Origin: Sandaracinobacteroides sp041675905
GTDB taxonomy: Bacteria > Pseudomonadota > Alphaproteobacteria > Sphingomonadales > Sphingomonadaceae
Assembly (NCBI GenBank): GCA_041675905.1
Contig: JBAYSX010000014.1
Coordinates: 7,627-71,626, forward strand
DNA length: 64,000 nt
Direction of reading: 5' to 3'
The notes under the pieces are model-generated. The model saw only the letters and a program-made list of their open reading frames with translations, did no database searches and was not told the origin of the DNA. The position numbers and the translations under genes are program-made. Shown here in pieces: positions 17,414-25,404 of the stretch. The stretch's first letter is position 1; the number at the start of each line of letters is the position of its first letter.

Positions 17414-19645
17414 TCAACGGCCGGCCGACCGTGCAGGGGGAAGATGGAGACCGCGAACGGCGATCATGGTGCGCTGGATTTCATTGGTCCCGCCGCCCAC
17501 AACCATCATGATCGACCGGCGTAGCAGTTGCTCCACAAGCCCCTCTGCGGGAACTCCCGGCGAATCTTCGCCCAGCGTCGCGATGGCGCCGAAAATATCT
17601 ATCGCCGCCTCCGTCAGTCGCTGGGAAAGCTCGCTCGCGTACACCTTGCCCATGGCGGCTTCCACCATCGGAACATAGGCGCCGCCGCTCAGCATGATCG
17701 AACGTAACGCCAGCTGGTGCGCGGCCTGTACCTCCGCCGCCAGACCGGCGATCCGGTCGCGGACCGCGCGATCGCCGGACAGGCCACGGCCCTTCACTTC
17801 GGCAATGATGCGGCGAAGCAGGTCGCGCACCTGGGTCGCGAATGCCGCCATCACCACCCGCTCCGATGCGAGGGCGTTACCCAGTATCCGCCAGCCGCCG
17901 TTCAGCGGCCCCAGCATCATGGATGCCGGCACCCGGACATCGTCGAAGAATATATTGCAATAGGTATGGCCATACATCGCCATGGTCGGACGGACGGTGA
18001 TGCCGGGGCTGTTCATCGGCAGCAGGAACAGCGAGATCCCGCCATGCTTGACCTGCGGGTCCGGGTTGGTGCGGGCGGCGAGAATCATGTGGGTGGCCAC
18101 ATCGCCCTGTGTGGTCCATATCTTCTGGCCATTGATGATAAAATCCGTCCCGTCGGGTTCGGCGCGCGTGCGCAGACTGGCAAGGTCGGATCCTGCCTCG
18201 GGCTCGCTGTAACCCAGACAGACGCTTGCCGTCCCGTCCCTCAATGCGGGCAACAGATTTGCCTTCAGTTCCGGTGTGCCATGGGCGATAATTTCTGGCC
18301 CGACGATGCGGCTGCCAACGATGAGCGGCCCATCCGGCGCATCGACGCGTAACAATTCCTCGGTGTAAGCGAGTTGCTCCAGCGGTGTCCGCTCCTGTCC
18401 GCCAGCCGCCGCTGGCCAGCTTAGCGTGGTCCAGCCATCGCGCCCGAGCCGGTGGGCGAACTCCAGATTCCAGTTGCGCTGGTGGAATGGCGTTTCCCGG
18501 CTGCGTTTCCGATCCTCGTCGGTCCAGCTGTCCGCAAGCCAGGCGCGGATTTCCCGGCGGATGCCGGACGCCGGATCGGAACCACCTTCGTCGGCGATCG
18601 CGAGCGCATCCCCATCGTGATCCAGAAGCAGTTCTGCAAAATCGGCCCGAAACCGCATCGCGCCACCCAGCCGCGTGACATCCGCATGGACACGGCGGAA
18701 TTGGCGGGCGGCCTCATGCTCCTCTGCAAAGCCGATAGCCCCGAATATATGGTGGGTTTCAAGCGCGACGCCCCGCAGCGTCTGTCCGCAGAAAACGATG
18801 GCGCTTTGCGCCAGCAGCCGCCATGCCGCCGGATTGTCTGTCCGGGCATCGCCGGCCGCCGCGATCTGGAGCGCCGCGGCGTCAAGCAGGATGATGCTGT
18901 TCGCCAGTTTGTGCTGGATGGCCTGAAAACTGCCGATCGGCTGACCGAACTGATGGCGTGAGCCGGCATATTCGACGGCCATTTCGAAGCCGCGTCTGGC
19001 GGCGCCGGCCGCACGTGCAGCCAGGCCCAGACGCGCCGCCAGAACAAGGTCCGGGAGACTCCCGGGGCGCAGCACGTGCCGTTCCGCCGGGACGTCATCA
19101 GCGACCACATCGAAAAGGGGCGGGCGCGCCAGACCGTCGGTTGGTCGGGCGCGGAGTCCGGAGGCCGTCGCCGACATGATATGCAACGAACCGTCATCCG
19201 CTACGGCGAGCAGCGCGTCCGCCACGCCCATGTCCTCGACGAACCGCATCGTTCCGCGAACCACCCCATCCTCGCAGACGATATGACCGGCATCTCCATC
19301 GCCGCCGCTCTCGCCGAAATGGAATGCAAGGGGCATTCCGGATGATGCGGGAGAATCCGGACCCAGAGCCAGGTTGGCGAGCGCTGCGGCCAGGAACGGC
19401 GCCGGGCAGGATGCCCGGCCAAGTTCCTCCATGACGATCAGGATATCCGGAAGGCTGTCCGTTGCCGGATCCTGCCCCAGCACGGTCAACCCCTGATGGT
19501 GCAGCCGGTTCCAGATCGCGCGAATTTCCCCGGCGTCATTCCCGCCTTTCCATTCGGTACCCAGCAGCCGCCGCACCGTATCCCGGAGCATCGTGCGATA
19601 TTCCGTCAACTCATTTGGAGCACCGAAGCTCGTCGTTTGTTGCAT
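17414..19645 (-). CDS. Double-domain acyl-CoA dehydrogenase
   Basis: 743 residues, twice the normal acyl-CoA dehydrogenase length. Start ATG 19645 has AGGAGG upstream and overlaps the MFS stop as TGATG. Residues 1-370 form one ACAD copy with the HQFGQPIGSFQAIQHKLANS motif and ETHHIFGAIGFAEEHEAAR. Residues 371-743 form a second copy with the FAD/substrate segment YSEPEAGSDLASLRTRAEP, GQKIWTTQG and the C-terminal GGGTNEIQRTMIA. Fused pairs of this kind are known in mycobacterial steroid degradation (FadE34/ChsE3), where they mimic an alpha2beta2 enzyme. The first half lacks the usual SEP.AGSD segment, so one active site is likely lost. Expected reaction: alpha,beta-dehydrogenation of an acyl-CoA with electrons to ETF. 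Confidence 0.88.
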   Translation of the reverse strand: MQQTTSFGAPNELTEYRTMLRDTVRRLLGTEWKGGNDAGEIRAIWNRLHHQGLTVLGQDPATDSLPDILIVMEELGRASCPAPFLAAALANLALGPDSPASSGMPLAFHFGESGGDGDAGHIVCEDGVVRGTMRFVEDMGVADALLAVADDGSLHIMSATASGLRARPTDGLARPPLFDVVADDVPAERHVLRPGSLPDLVLAARLGLAARAAGAARRGFEMAVEYAGSRHQFGQPIGSFQAIQHKLANSIILLDAAALQIAAAGDARTDNPAAWRLLAQSAIVFCGQTLRGVALETHHIFGAIGFAEEHEAARQFRRVHADVTRLGGAMRFRADFAELLLDHDGDALAIADEGGSDPASGIRREIRAWLADSWTDEDRKRSRETPFHQRNWNLEFAHRLGRDGWTTLSWPAAAGGQERTPLEQLAYTEELLRVDAPDGPLIVGSRIVGPEIIAHGTPELKANLLPALRDGTASVCLGYSEPEAGSDLASLRTRAEPDGTDFIINGQKIWTTQGDVATHMILAARTNPDPQVKHGGISLFLLPMNSPGITVRPTMAMYGHTYCNIFFDDVRVPASMMLGPLNGGWRILGNALASERVVMAAFATQVRDLLRRIIAEVKGRGLSGDRAVRDRIAGLAAEVQAAHQLALRSIMLSGGAYVPMVEAAMGKVYASELSQRLTEAAIDIFGAIATLGEDSPGVPAEGLVEQLLRRSIMMVVGGGTNEIQRTMIAVRGLHLPPARSAGR

Positions 19646-20907
19646 CAATTCCTCCTGGAATGCGTTTTTGGCGGCATTGTCCGCACATGTCCGCGGCGCG
19701 GCAGAAGCAGGAAACCCGCCAGTGCTATGAAAAACATTATGACGTGGAGCAGAAGTGCCGCGCGATAGCTTCCCGTCAGATCGTGCAGAATGCCGGCAAG
19801 GGGCGGCGCACCAAATATGAAGAGCAGTTTCGGCAGATAACTGGCTCCGAATACCGCGGCAACATTTGCGCGACCGAATATTTCGCCAATAGCCGCCGCA
19901 TGCAGCGCGAGAATGCCGGTGCCCCCCATGCCGATCACGATAGCGAGAGCCAGAAGCGCACCAAATCCAAAGGGGAATATCAGCAACACCCAGGCAATTG
20001 CCTGCACAAGTGCGGCGATTACCAGCGCGACGCTGGAGCCCAGGCGGTCAGCCAGCCAGCCAAATAGCAGGGCGCCGGCAAGACCCGCGCCCGCGTAAGC
20101 CGACAATAGCCAGGATGCCGTCATGACCGGGATCTCGCGGTCTCCCGCCAGCGGCACCAGATGGGCGGTTATCATCGTCCCCCCGCCCGCGATAATTCCG
20201 ACGCCGATGCTCAGCCGCCAGAAGTCTGGCTGCGCGAGAATCTGACGCGTCGACAGCAGGGTTTCCGGAATATTCCCCGCGCTATCCGTGCGTCCGTCGT
20301 CCTTCGGTCGATCGATTACACGACTGGTCGCCACCATGCACAGGAAGAACAGACAGGCGATCACCACGAAAAGCGTATCCATGCCGTAGCGTGTGAGTAT
20401 CAGGGCCGAAACAGGTGGCATTATGCACAGCAGGATCGGCATATTGACCAGGCCCAGAGCCTTGCCACGGCCTTCATCAACCCATTGGCTGACGTGTGTA
20501 GAGGCCGGCAAAACACCCAGCATGCACGCCGCCGGCCCCAGAACCACCCCGTAGACCAGAAGAACGGAACCGATGTCGTTAGCAAAAATCAGCAACGCAT
20601 AACCGAGTGCGCTCAGTGCGGCCCCGGCCATCATGATCGCGCGCACCGGTACCCGGGTCAGCAGCCGTCCGATACCCGGAGATGCAAGTGACATGGTCAG
20701 TACGAACAGGCCCGCCGCCAATGATGCCTGGCCGCGGCTTGCGCCGAACTCCGACTGGAAGGCCGGGAGCAATGGCCCAATGCTGCCGAAAGTGAGGCCC
20801 AGCGCGCAATTTTGGGCTATTGCGGCAAGAATGACGGCCCGACGACGCAGCGCCGCAAGCGCCGCACCGCCGGTTTCAACCGGAACCGTCTTGCTCAGCG
20901 CCGCCAT
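19645..20907 (-). CDS. MFS transporter
   Basis: 420 residues with 12 predicted helices in two halves joined by a polar loop (about 190-215, DRPKDDGRTDSAG). It resembles the monocarboxylate/oxalate-formate type of MFS. The start overlaps the thiolase-like gene by 13 bases and its stop overlaps the dehydrogenase start (TGATG). As the only inner-membrane carrier in the operon it probably brings in the substrate that the TonB receptor passes through the outer membrane. Substrate not recognisable. Confidence 0.86.
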   Translation of the reverse strand: MAALSKTVPVETGGAALAALRRRAVILAAIAQNCALGLTFGSIGPLLPAFQSEFGASRGQASLAAGLFVLTMSLASPGIGRLLTRVPVRAIMMAGAALSALGYALLIFANDIGSVLLVYGVVLGPAACMLGVLPASTHVSQWVDEGRGKALGLVNMPILLCIMPPVSALILTRYGMDTLFVVIACLFFLCMVATSRVIDRPKDDGRTDSAGNIPETLLSTRQILAQPDFWRLSIGVGIIAGGGTMITAHLVPLAGDREIPVMTASWLLSAYAGAGLAGALLFGWLADRLGSSVALVIAALVQAIAWVLLIFPFGFGALLALAIVIGMGGTGILALHAAAIGEIFGRANVAAVFGASYLPKLLFIFGAPPLAGILHDLTGSYRAALLLHVIMFFIALAGFLLLPRRGHVRTMPPKTHSRRN

Positions 20908-22406
20908 TGCGATCGACCGTCGGCAAGCGCCACGGCATGGCCAGCCATTCCGACAGGCTCCGCTTCGCCAGACGTGAGCAGCGCCAGTGTCGCGGTGTCT
21001 TCAGGGAGAACGGTCGCAAGAAACCTTTCGCCACTGGGCGTCCGGGCGACGATCGTGGCAAATGCCGGCTTTCCGGCGCGACCGTAAGGAGCGATGAAGG
21101 TCTCGATGATGCCTGGCCCTTCATACTGATCCAGCAGATCAGGAACAGGCTTGCGCAAACCGTCGGCTACCGCCTGTACGTTATACTCCTGGGGGTGGCG
21201 CGGCTCGTGCGGAGGCACGCGACCAAGAACCAGACTGTGATTGTGGGAAGCGTAGCCGCCGTTGGATACGATCAGGCCGTGGCGCCCCCCAATCCGGAGC
21301 TTTTCCACCATGGCCGCCGCCGCATGCATCATGCAGTTGCCAATCGGCCCGCCGCCGAATGTCAGTCCGCCATAGACGCTGTGTGCGCGCTCCAGCGGCC
21401 AGCCCAGCACGCGACGCGCCATTTTCGGCACGCAGGGAAAGCAGCTGTAGAGTTCGACATGGTCGAGATCGCCAACTGTGAGTCCGTTATATTCGAGAGC
21501 CTTTTCGATGCTGGCGGTCAGGCTGGCCGAATGGTCGTAGCTGTCGCGGCGCAGGAAATCCTCATCTTCATGCGCGCCCGCACCCGCACCGACGTAAACC
21601 AGCCTGTCTTCAGGAATGCCGAGTTCCCGCGCCCTGGCGAGGCTGGCGACGATGACAGCTGCACCCATATTCACGCTGTTATTCGCCACCATCAATTTGG
21701 TGTATGGATAGCTCAGCATCCGGTTGTCCGGAGAAGGTGTGGCAATTGCTTCGGGAGCAAGTTCCGTGCGCAGCCAGGCATGCGGATTTTCCGCCGCCAC
21801 GCGGGAAAAGCCTGACCAGATTTCTGCGGTTTCCGCCTGCGCCTCTGCGCGGCTCTGACCCCAGCTGGCCCGGGTTGCATTCTCGTACAGGGGATAGACA
21901 TCAATAGGTGTCAGTAGCCCGTAGCGCCGCGCGATCGGCCCTGCCAGAGATTCCGCCAGGTCCGCCAGCTTGTTGACCTTGGCCCCGCTGTCCGCGTTCG
22001 CCGCTTCGGCCTGAGCCCGCTTGTTGGCAGTGCGCATGGCCTCGGCGCCCACTGCCGCCGCTATGGAAATTCTGCCCTCGCCGATCAGATTGGCTGCATC
22101 GTTGATCAGCCGTGTCGGACCGTCGCCACTGGCGTCGGCGGTTTTCACGACATTTGCGGGACGACGCGGCAGCGAAGCCGCCAGCCGCTCGTGCAGCGAG
22201 GGTTCAGGGAACGAGATTTGATCCTCGACGCCCAGCCAGTCCAGTTGGCCCAGAATAGAGGCTCCGCAGTCCGCTTGCGCTGCTTCCAGGGCGGCCTGCA
22301 TCAGACCAAAGGAGTCGAGTCCGTCGCGCACCGCGTCGGCCGGGCGATCATTGACCTGCCCGACGCCGATAATCACCGCGATACGTTCTGCTGCCTGGTT
22401 CGTCAT
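20895..22406 (-). CDS. Thiolase-superfamily protein (acetyl-CoA acetyltransferase-like, type 1 with extra C-terminal domain)
   Basis: 503 residues from ATG 22406 (MTNQAAERIAVIIGVGQVND), with GGAGG upstream, two bases past the hydratase stop. The thiolase fold is clear from IGVGQVNDRP, YGGLTFGGGPIGNCMMHAAA and VELYSCFPCVPKMA. The C terminus (about 410-503, EGPGIIETFIAPYGRAGKPA) matches the additional domain of thiolase-like type 1 proteins. At the place of the nucleophilic Cys of true thiolases the sequence reads TADASGDGPTRL, with no Cys, as in this subgroup. It may therefore act as a retro-Claisen or aldol-type enzyme or a partner subunit rather than a classical thiolase. Confidence 0.83.
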   Translation of the reverse strand: MTNQAAERIAVIIGVGQVNDRPADAVRDGLDSFGLMQAALEAAQADCGASILGQLDWLGVEDQISFPEPSLHERLAASLPRRPANVVKTADASGDGPTRLINDAANLIGEGRISIAAAVGAEAMRTANKRAQAEAANADSGAKVNKLADLAESLAGPIARRYGLLTPIDVYPLYENATRASWGQSRAEAQAETAEIWSGFSRVAAENPHAWLRTELAPEAIATPSPDNRMLSYPYTKLMVANNSVNMGAAVIVASLARARELGIPEDRLVYVGAGAGAHEDEDFLRRDSYDHSASLTASIEKALEYNGLTVGDLDHVELYSCFPCVPKMARRVLGWPLERAHSVYGGLTFGGGPIGNCMMHAAAAMVEKLRIGGRHGLIVSNGGYASHNHSLVLGRVPPHEPRHPQEYNVQAVADGLRKPVPDLLDQYEGPGIIETFIAPYGRAGKPAFATIVARTPSGERFLATVLPEDTATLALLTSGEAEPVGMAGHAVALADGRSQWRR

Positions 22407-22408
22407 GA

Positions 22409-23203
22409 TTACGTCCTCCACACCGGCGCGCGCTTCTCGGAAAAGGCAGTCGCCCCTTCGATCAGGTCGGGCGCGGCGAGCACCCGTTCCACCGCCGCAT
22501 CCTGAATCTGGCGGAGCCGGGCTTCTTCGTCCCCGCCGGAAGCCGCACGGGTAATTATCAGGGATTCGCGTACCGCAAGCGGCGAATTGGCAGCAATGGC
22601 GTTGGCCAGCGCCAGGGCTTCATCCATCACCCGATCGGTCGGGACGATCCGGTTGACGAGGCCGAGGTCGAACGCCCGCTGCGCCGGAAGCGCAACCCCG
22701 GTGGCGACCACCTCCAGCGCAATCGCCCGCGGAACGGCTCGCGCGATGCGGAATGCCCCGCCCGCGCCCGCGATCAGGCCCCGGCGCGCTTCGGGCAGCC
22801 CGAACGACGCTTCCTCGCCGGCGACGACCATATCGCAGGCAAGCGCAATTTCCGTGCCGCCACCAAGGGCAGCGCCCTGTACCGCCGCGATCCACGGCTT
22901 GACCTTGCGTCCCCAGACGAATCCCGCGAAGCCGGTTTCGGGTCGCGACAGGGCCAGACCTCTGCCCGCCGCCACTTCCTTGAGGTCAGCACCGGCACAG
23001 AAGGATTTTCCCCGCGCCGCGACGATCGCGACCCTGATCGCCGGGTCGGCCTCGATTTCGGCTGCATAAGTCTCAATGGCTTCCGCCATCGCCACGCTGA
23101 TCGCATTGTGCGCCGTCGGGCGATTCAGCCGAATAACGGCGACATGCTCCCCCATCCGTTCCAGCACAACCTGCGGCTCTGTCGCTCCATTTGGATTATT
23201 CAT
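22409..23203 (-). CDS. Enoyl-CoA hydratase/isomerase family protein
   Basis: 264 residues, crotonase fold, normal length. Oxyanion-hole segments are KSFCAGADLKE and VQGAALGGGTEIALACD. Both hydratase glutamates appear conserved: the E of GGGTE and the E of GLPEARRGL. This supports water addition to an enoyl-CoA rather than only isomerisation. The start overlaps the acyl-CoA ligase stop by 8 bases. It follows the ligase and precedes the thiolase-like gene, as expected for a beta-oxidation-like sequence. Confidence 0.9.
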   Translation of the reverse strand: MNNPNGATEPQVVLERMGEHVAVIRLNRPTAHNAISVAMAEAIETYAAEIEADPAIRVAIVAARGKSFCAGADLKEVAAGRGLALSRPETGFAGFVWGRKVKPWIAAVQGAALGGGTEIALACDMVVAGEEASFGLPEARRGLIAGAGGAFRIARAVPRAIALEVVATGVALPAQRAFDLGLVNRIVPTDRVMDEALALANAIAANSPLAVRESLIITRAASGGDEEARLRQIQDAAVERVLAAPDLIEGATAFSEKRAPVWRT

Positions 23204-25337
23204 GTTCGTTCTCCGTGTTCCAGATCACCAGGCCGTCCAGGGCCTCGATATGCTCGCCCGAAACGAGCAATGGATTGACTTCCAACGAGGCCAGCGACGG
23301 GCCGAGAGCCAGCGCCGCATCGCCAATCGCGACAATAGCATCAGCCAGCCTGTCGAGATCGGCCGGGGGAGCGCCACGAAAGCCTTGCAGCAACTTTGCG
23401 CCGCGCAACCGGTCCAGCATGTCGCGGACATTCTCGCGCGTGACGGGCAGCGGCATGACGACCGCGTCATCCAGAACCTCGACAAGCACACCGCCCAGTC
23501 CGACGGTGATGGTTGGCCCCCAGGACGGATCACGAGCGACACCGGCGATGAGTTCGACGCCACCGCTGCGCATCGGCGACAGGATGACGCCGTCGATCGC
23601 GGCGTCCGGGCGCGCTGCCGAGACGCTGGCCACGATGGCGTCCCAGGCGTCCCCCGCCTGTTCCGGCGCAATACCGAGCTTCACGCCCCCCACTTCGGTT
23701 TTATGGGCGATATCCGGCGATGCGATTTTCAGCGCCAGCGGACCGTCGAAAGCCGCCGCCATGGTCATCGCTTCGGCACGGGTGCGGGCGATTTGCGCCG
23801 GAATGACCGGAACGCCGGCTTCCGCCAGATAGTCGAGCACCGCACGCTCGGTGGAAAGGTCACGATCAATCAGGACCTGAGGCTGATCCGCCAGCAGCGG
23901 CTGCGCCGGCCGGCTGATCGCGCGGGACCACCACATCGCGCGCTCCACGGCCCGAAGCGTCGGGGCGATGCCGGTTATCACATGCGGCAGACCGTTGGCC
24001 GCAATGGCCTCGCGTGAAATATCATTCAGCGCCTTGACGCAGGTCGCGACCATGATCGCCGGCTTGCCGGTTTTCGGGATTGCACGGCCGATGGCCTCCA
24101 GCGCCGCGGGCAATCCCTGGTTCTCCATCGTCGGCACGGTCATGCTCACCGCGACCAGGCCAACACCTTCCGAACCGGCGACGACGGGGATGATGCGTTC
24201 GAAAAGATCGGGATCGCGAATCGCCGCCCCGGTGACATCCAGGGGGTTCAGGCCGGATGCAAAATCCGGCAGCACCTTTGCCAGCGCCGCATGGGTCGCG
24301 TCGTCATAGGGAGGTAAATCGATCCCCAGCGCGTCGGCCCCGTCCGCTACCAGCGTGCAGGCCCCGCCGGAAATGGAGATGAAGGCGAGTCCCGGATCAG
24401 TCAGCGGCCCCGTCGCCGCCAGCAATCCGGCGACGTTGACGAGATCTTCGGTGGACTGGACGCGGATAATGCCCAGCCGTTCACAGATCGCGCTGAATAC
24501 CTTGTCGTCGCCGATCAGCGAGCCGGTGTGCGCCAGCGCGACCGCCGTTGCCAATTCGCTCTGGCCAATTTTCAGCATAACGATCGGCTTGCACTTGTCC
24601 CGCGCGCGGCCGGCCGCCGCGATGAAGGCTTCGGGGTCGGGGATGCTTTCCGCAAATACTGCTATGGTTTTGGTGGCCTCATGGTCCACCAGATAATCGA
24701 TTACATCCGAAATGGTGATGTCGCCCTGATTGCCCATCGCCGCGATAAAGCTCGTGCCGATGTTCTGACTATGGGCGAATTCGTTCAGTTCGGCGGCAGT
24801 GGCCCCGCTCTGGGAGACGATGGCGATGGCGGGCGGGAGAATGGGATGCACCGCCGGAATGGCCGAAACGGGCGTTCGCGCGCCGACATTGTTGAAGCCG
24901 AGCGTATTCGGCCCCCACACCATGACGCCCAATTCATGCGCCCGGTCCAGCAACTGCTTTTGCAGGGCGGCGCCCTCCGCGCCGAGTTCCGCATAGCCCG
25001 ACGAGAGAATCACGGCATTTTCAATGCCCGCCGCCGCCGCATCCTCCAGCGCTTCCAGCACGAACGCCTGCGGCACCAGCAGGAAAGCCACGTCGACGGC
25101 ACCGGATATGTCGCGGCAGCTTGCATATCCCTTGACGCCATGCACATCGACGCCCTGACGGTTGACGGCGAAAAGGTCCCCCGGATAGCCGAATTCGCGA
25201 TAGGCGCGGATGATGATGGATGACCAGACCGACTTTTCCGACGCGCCGACCAGCGCGATCGATCGCGGTTCGAACATGGTCGCCAGGCGGTGTGCGGATC
25301 GCGCCGGCGGGGTGGCGGCAAGGGATGCTGTTGTCAT
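23196..25337 (-). CDS. Acetate/acyl-CoA ligase, ADP-forming type (fused alpha-beta)
   Basis: 713 residues. Order of domains: CoA-binding Rossmann domain (about 15-145, FEPRSIALVGASEKSVWSS), succinyl-CoA-ligase-like domains (about 150-460) with the phosphohistidine loop ALAHTGSLIGDD, and an ATP-grasp domain (about 490-713; PLALKIASPDIAHKTEVGGV). Such enzymes make acyl-CoA from acid, CoA and ATP, or run the reverse. Being second in the operon after the receptor, it is the likely activating step for the imported acid. The acyl substrate cannot be read from the sequence. The gap to the receptor stop is 67 bases. Confidence 0.88.
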   Translation of the reverse strand: MTTASLAATPPARSAHRLATMFEPRSIALVGASEKSVWSSIIIRAYREFGYPGDLFAVNRQGVDVHGVKGYASCRDISGAVDVAFLLVPQAFVLEALEDAAAAGIENAVILSSGYAELGAEGAALQKQLLDRAHELGVMVWGPNTLGFNNVGARTPVSAIPAVHPILPPAIAIVSQSGATAAELNEFAHSQNIGTSFIAAMGNQGDITISDVIDYLVDHEATKTIAVFAESIPDPEAFIAAAGRARDKCKPIVMLKIGQSELATAVALAHTGSLIGDDKVFSAICERLGIIRVQSTEDLVNVAGLLAATGPLTDPGLAFISISGGACTLVADGADALGIDLPPYDDATHAALAKVLPDFASGLNPLDVTGAAIRDPDLFERIIPVVAGSEGVGLVAVSMTVPTMENQGLPAALEAIGRAIPKTGKPAIMVATCVKALNDISREAIAANGLPHVITGIAPTLRAVERAMWWSRAISRPAQPLLADQPQVLIDRDLSTERAVLDYLAEAGVPVIPAQIARTRAEAMTMAAAFDGPLALKIASPDIAHKTEVGGVKLGIAPEQAGDAWDAIVASVSAARPDAAIDGVILSPMRSGGVELIAGVARDPSWGPTITVGLGGVLVEVLDDAVVMPLPVTRENVRDMLDRLRGAKLLQGFRGAPPADLDRLADAIVAIGDAALALGPSLASLEVNPLLVSGEHIEALDGLVIWNTENEHE

Positions 25338-25404
25338 GGCAATCTCATCTGATGTTTTGGATCGATACAGGCCCGGCGACCGCGCCGCCGGGCCGTCGGC
25401 GCAC

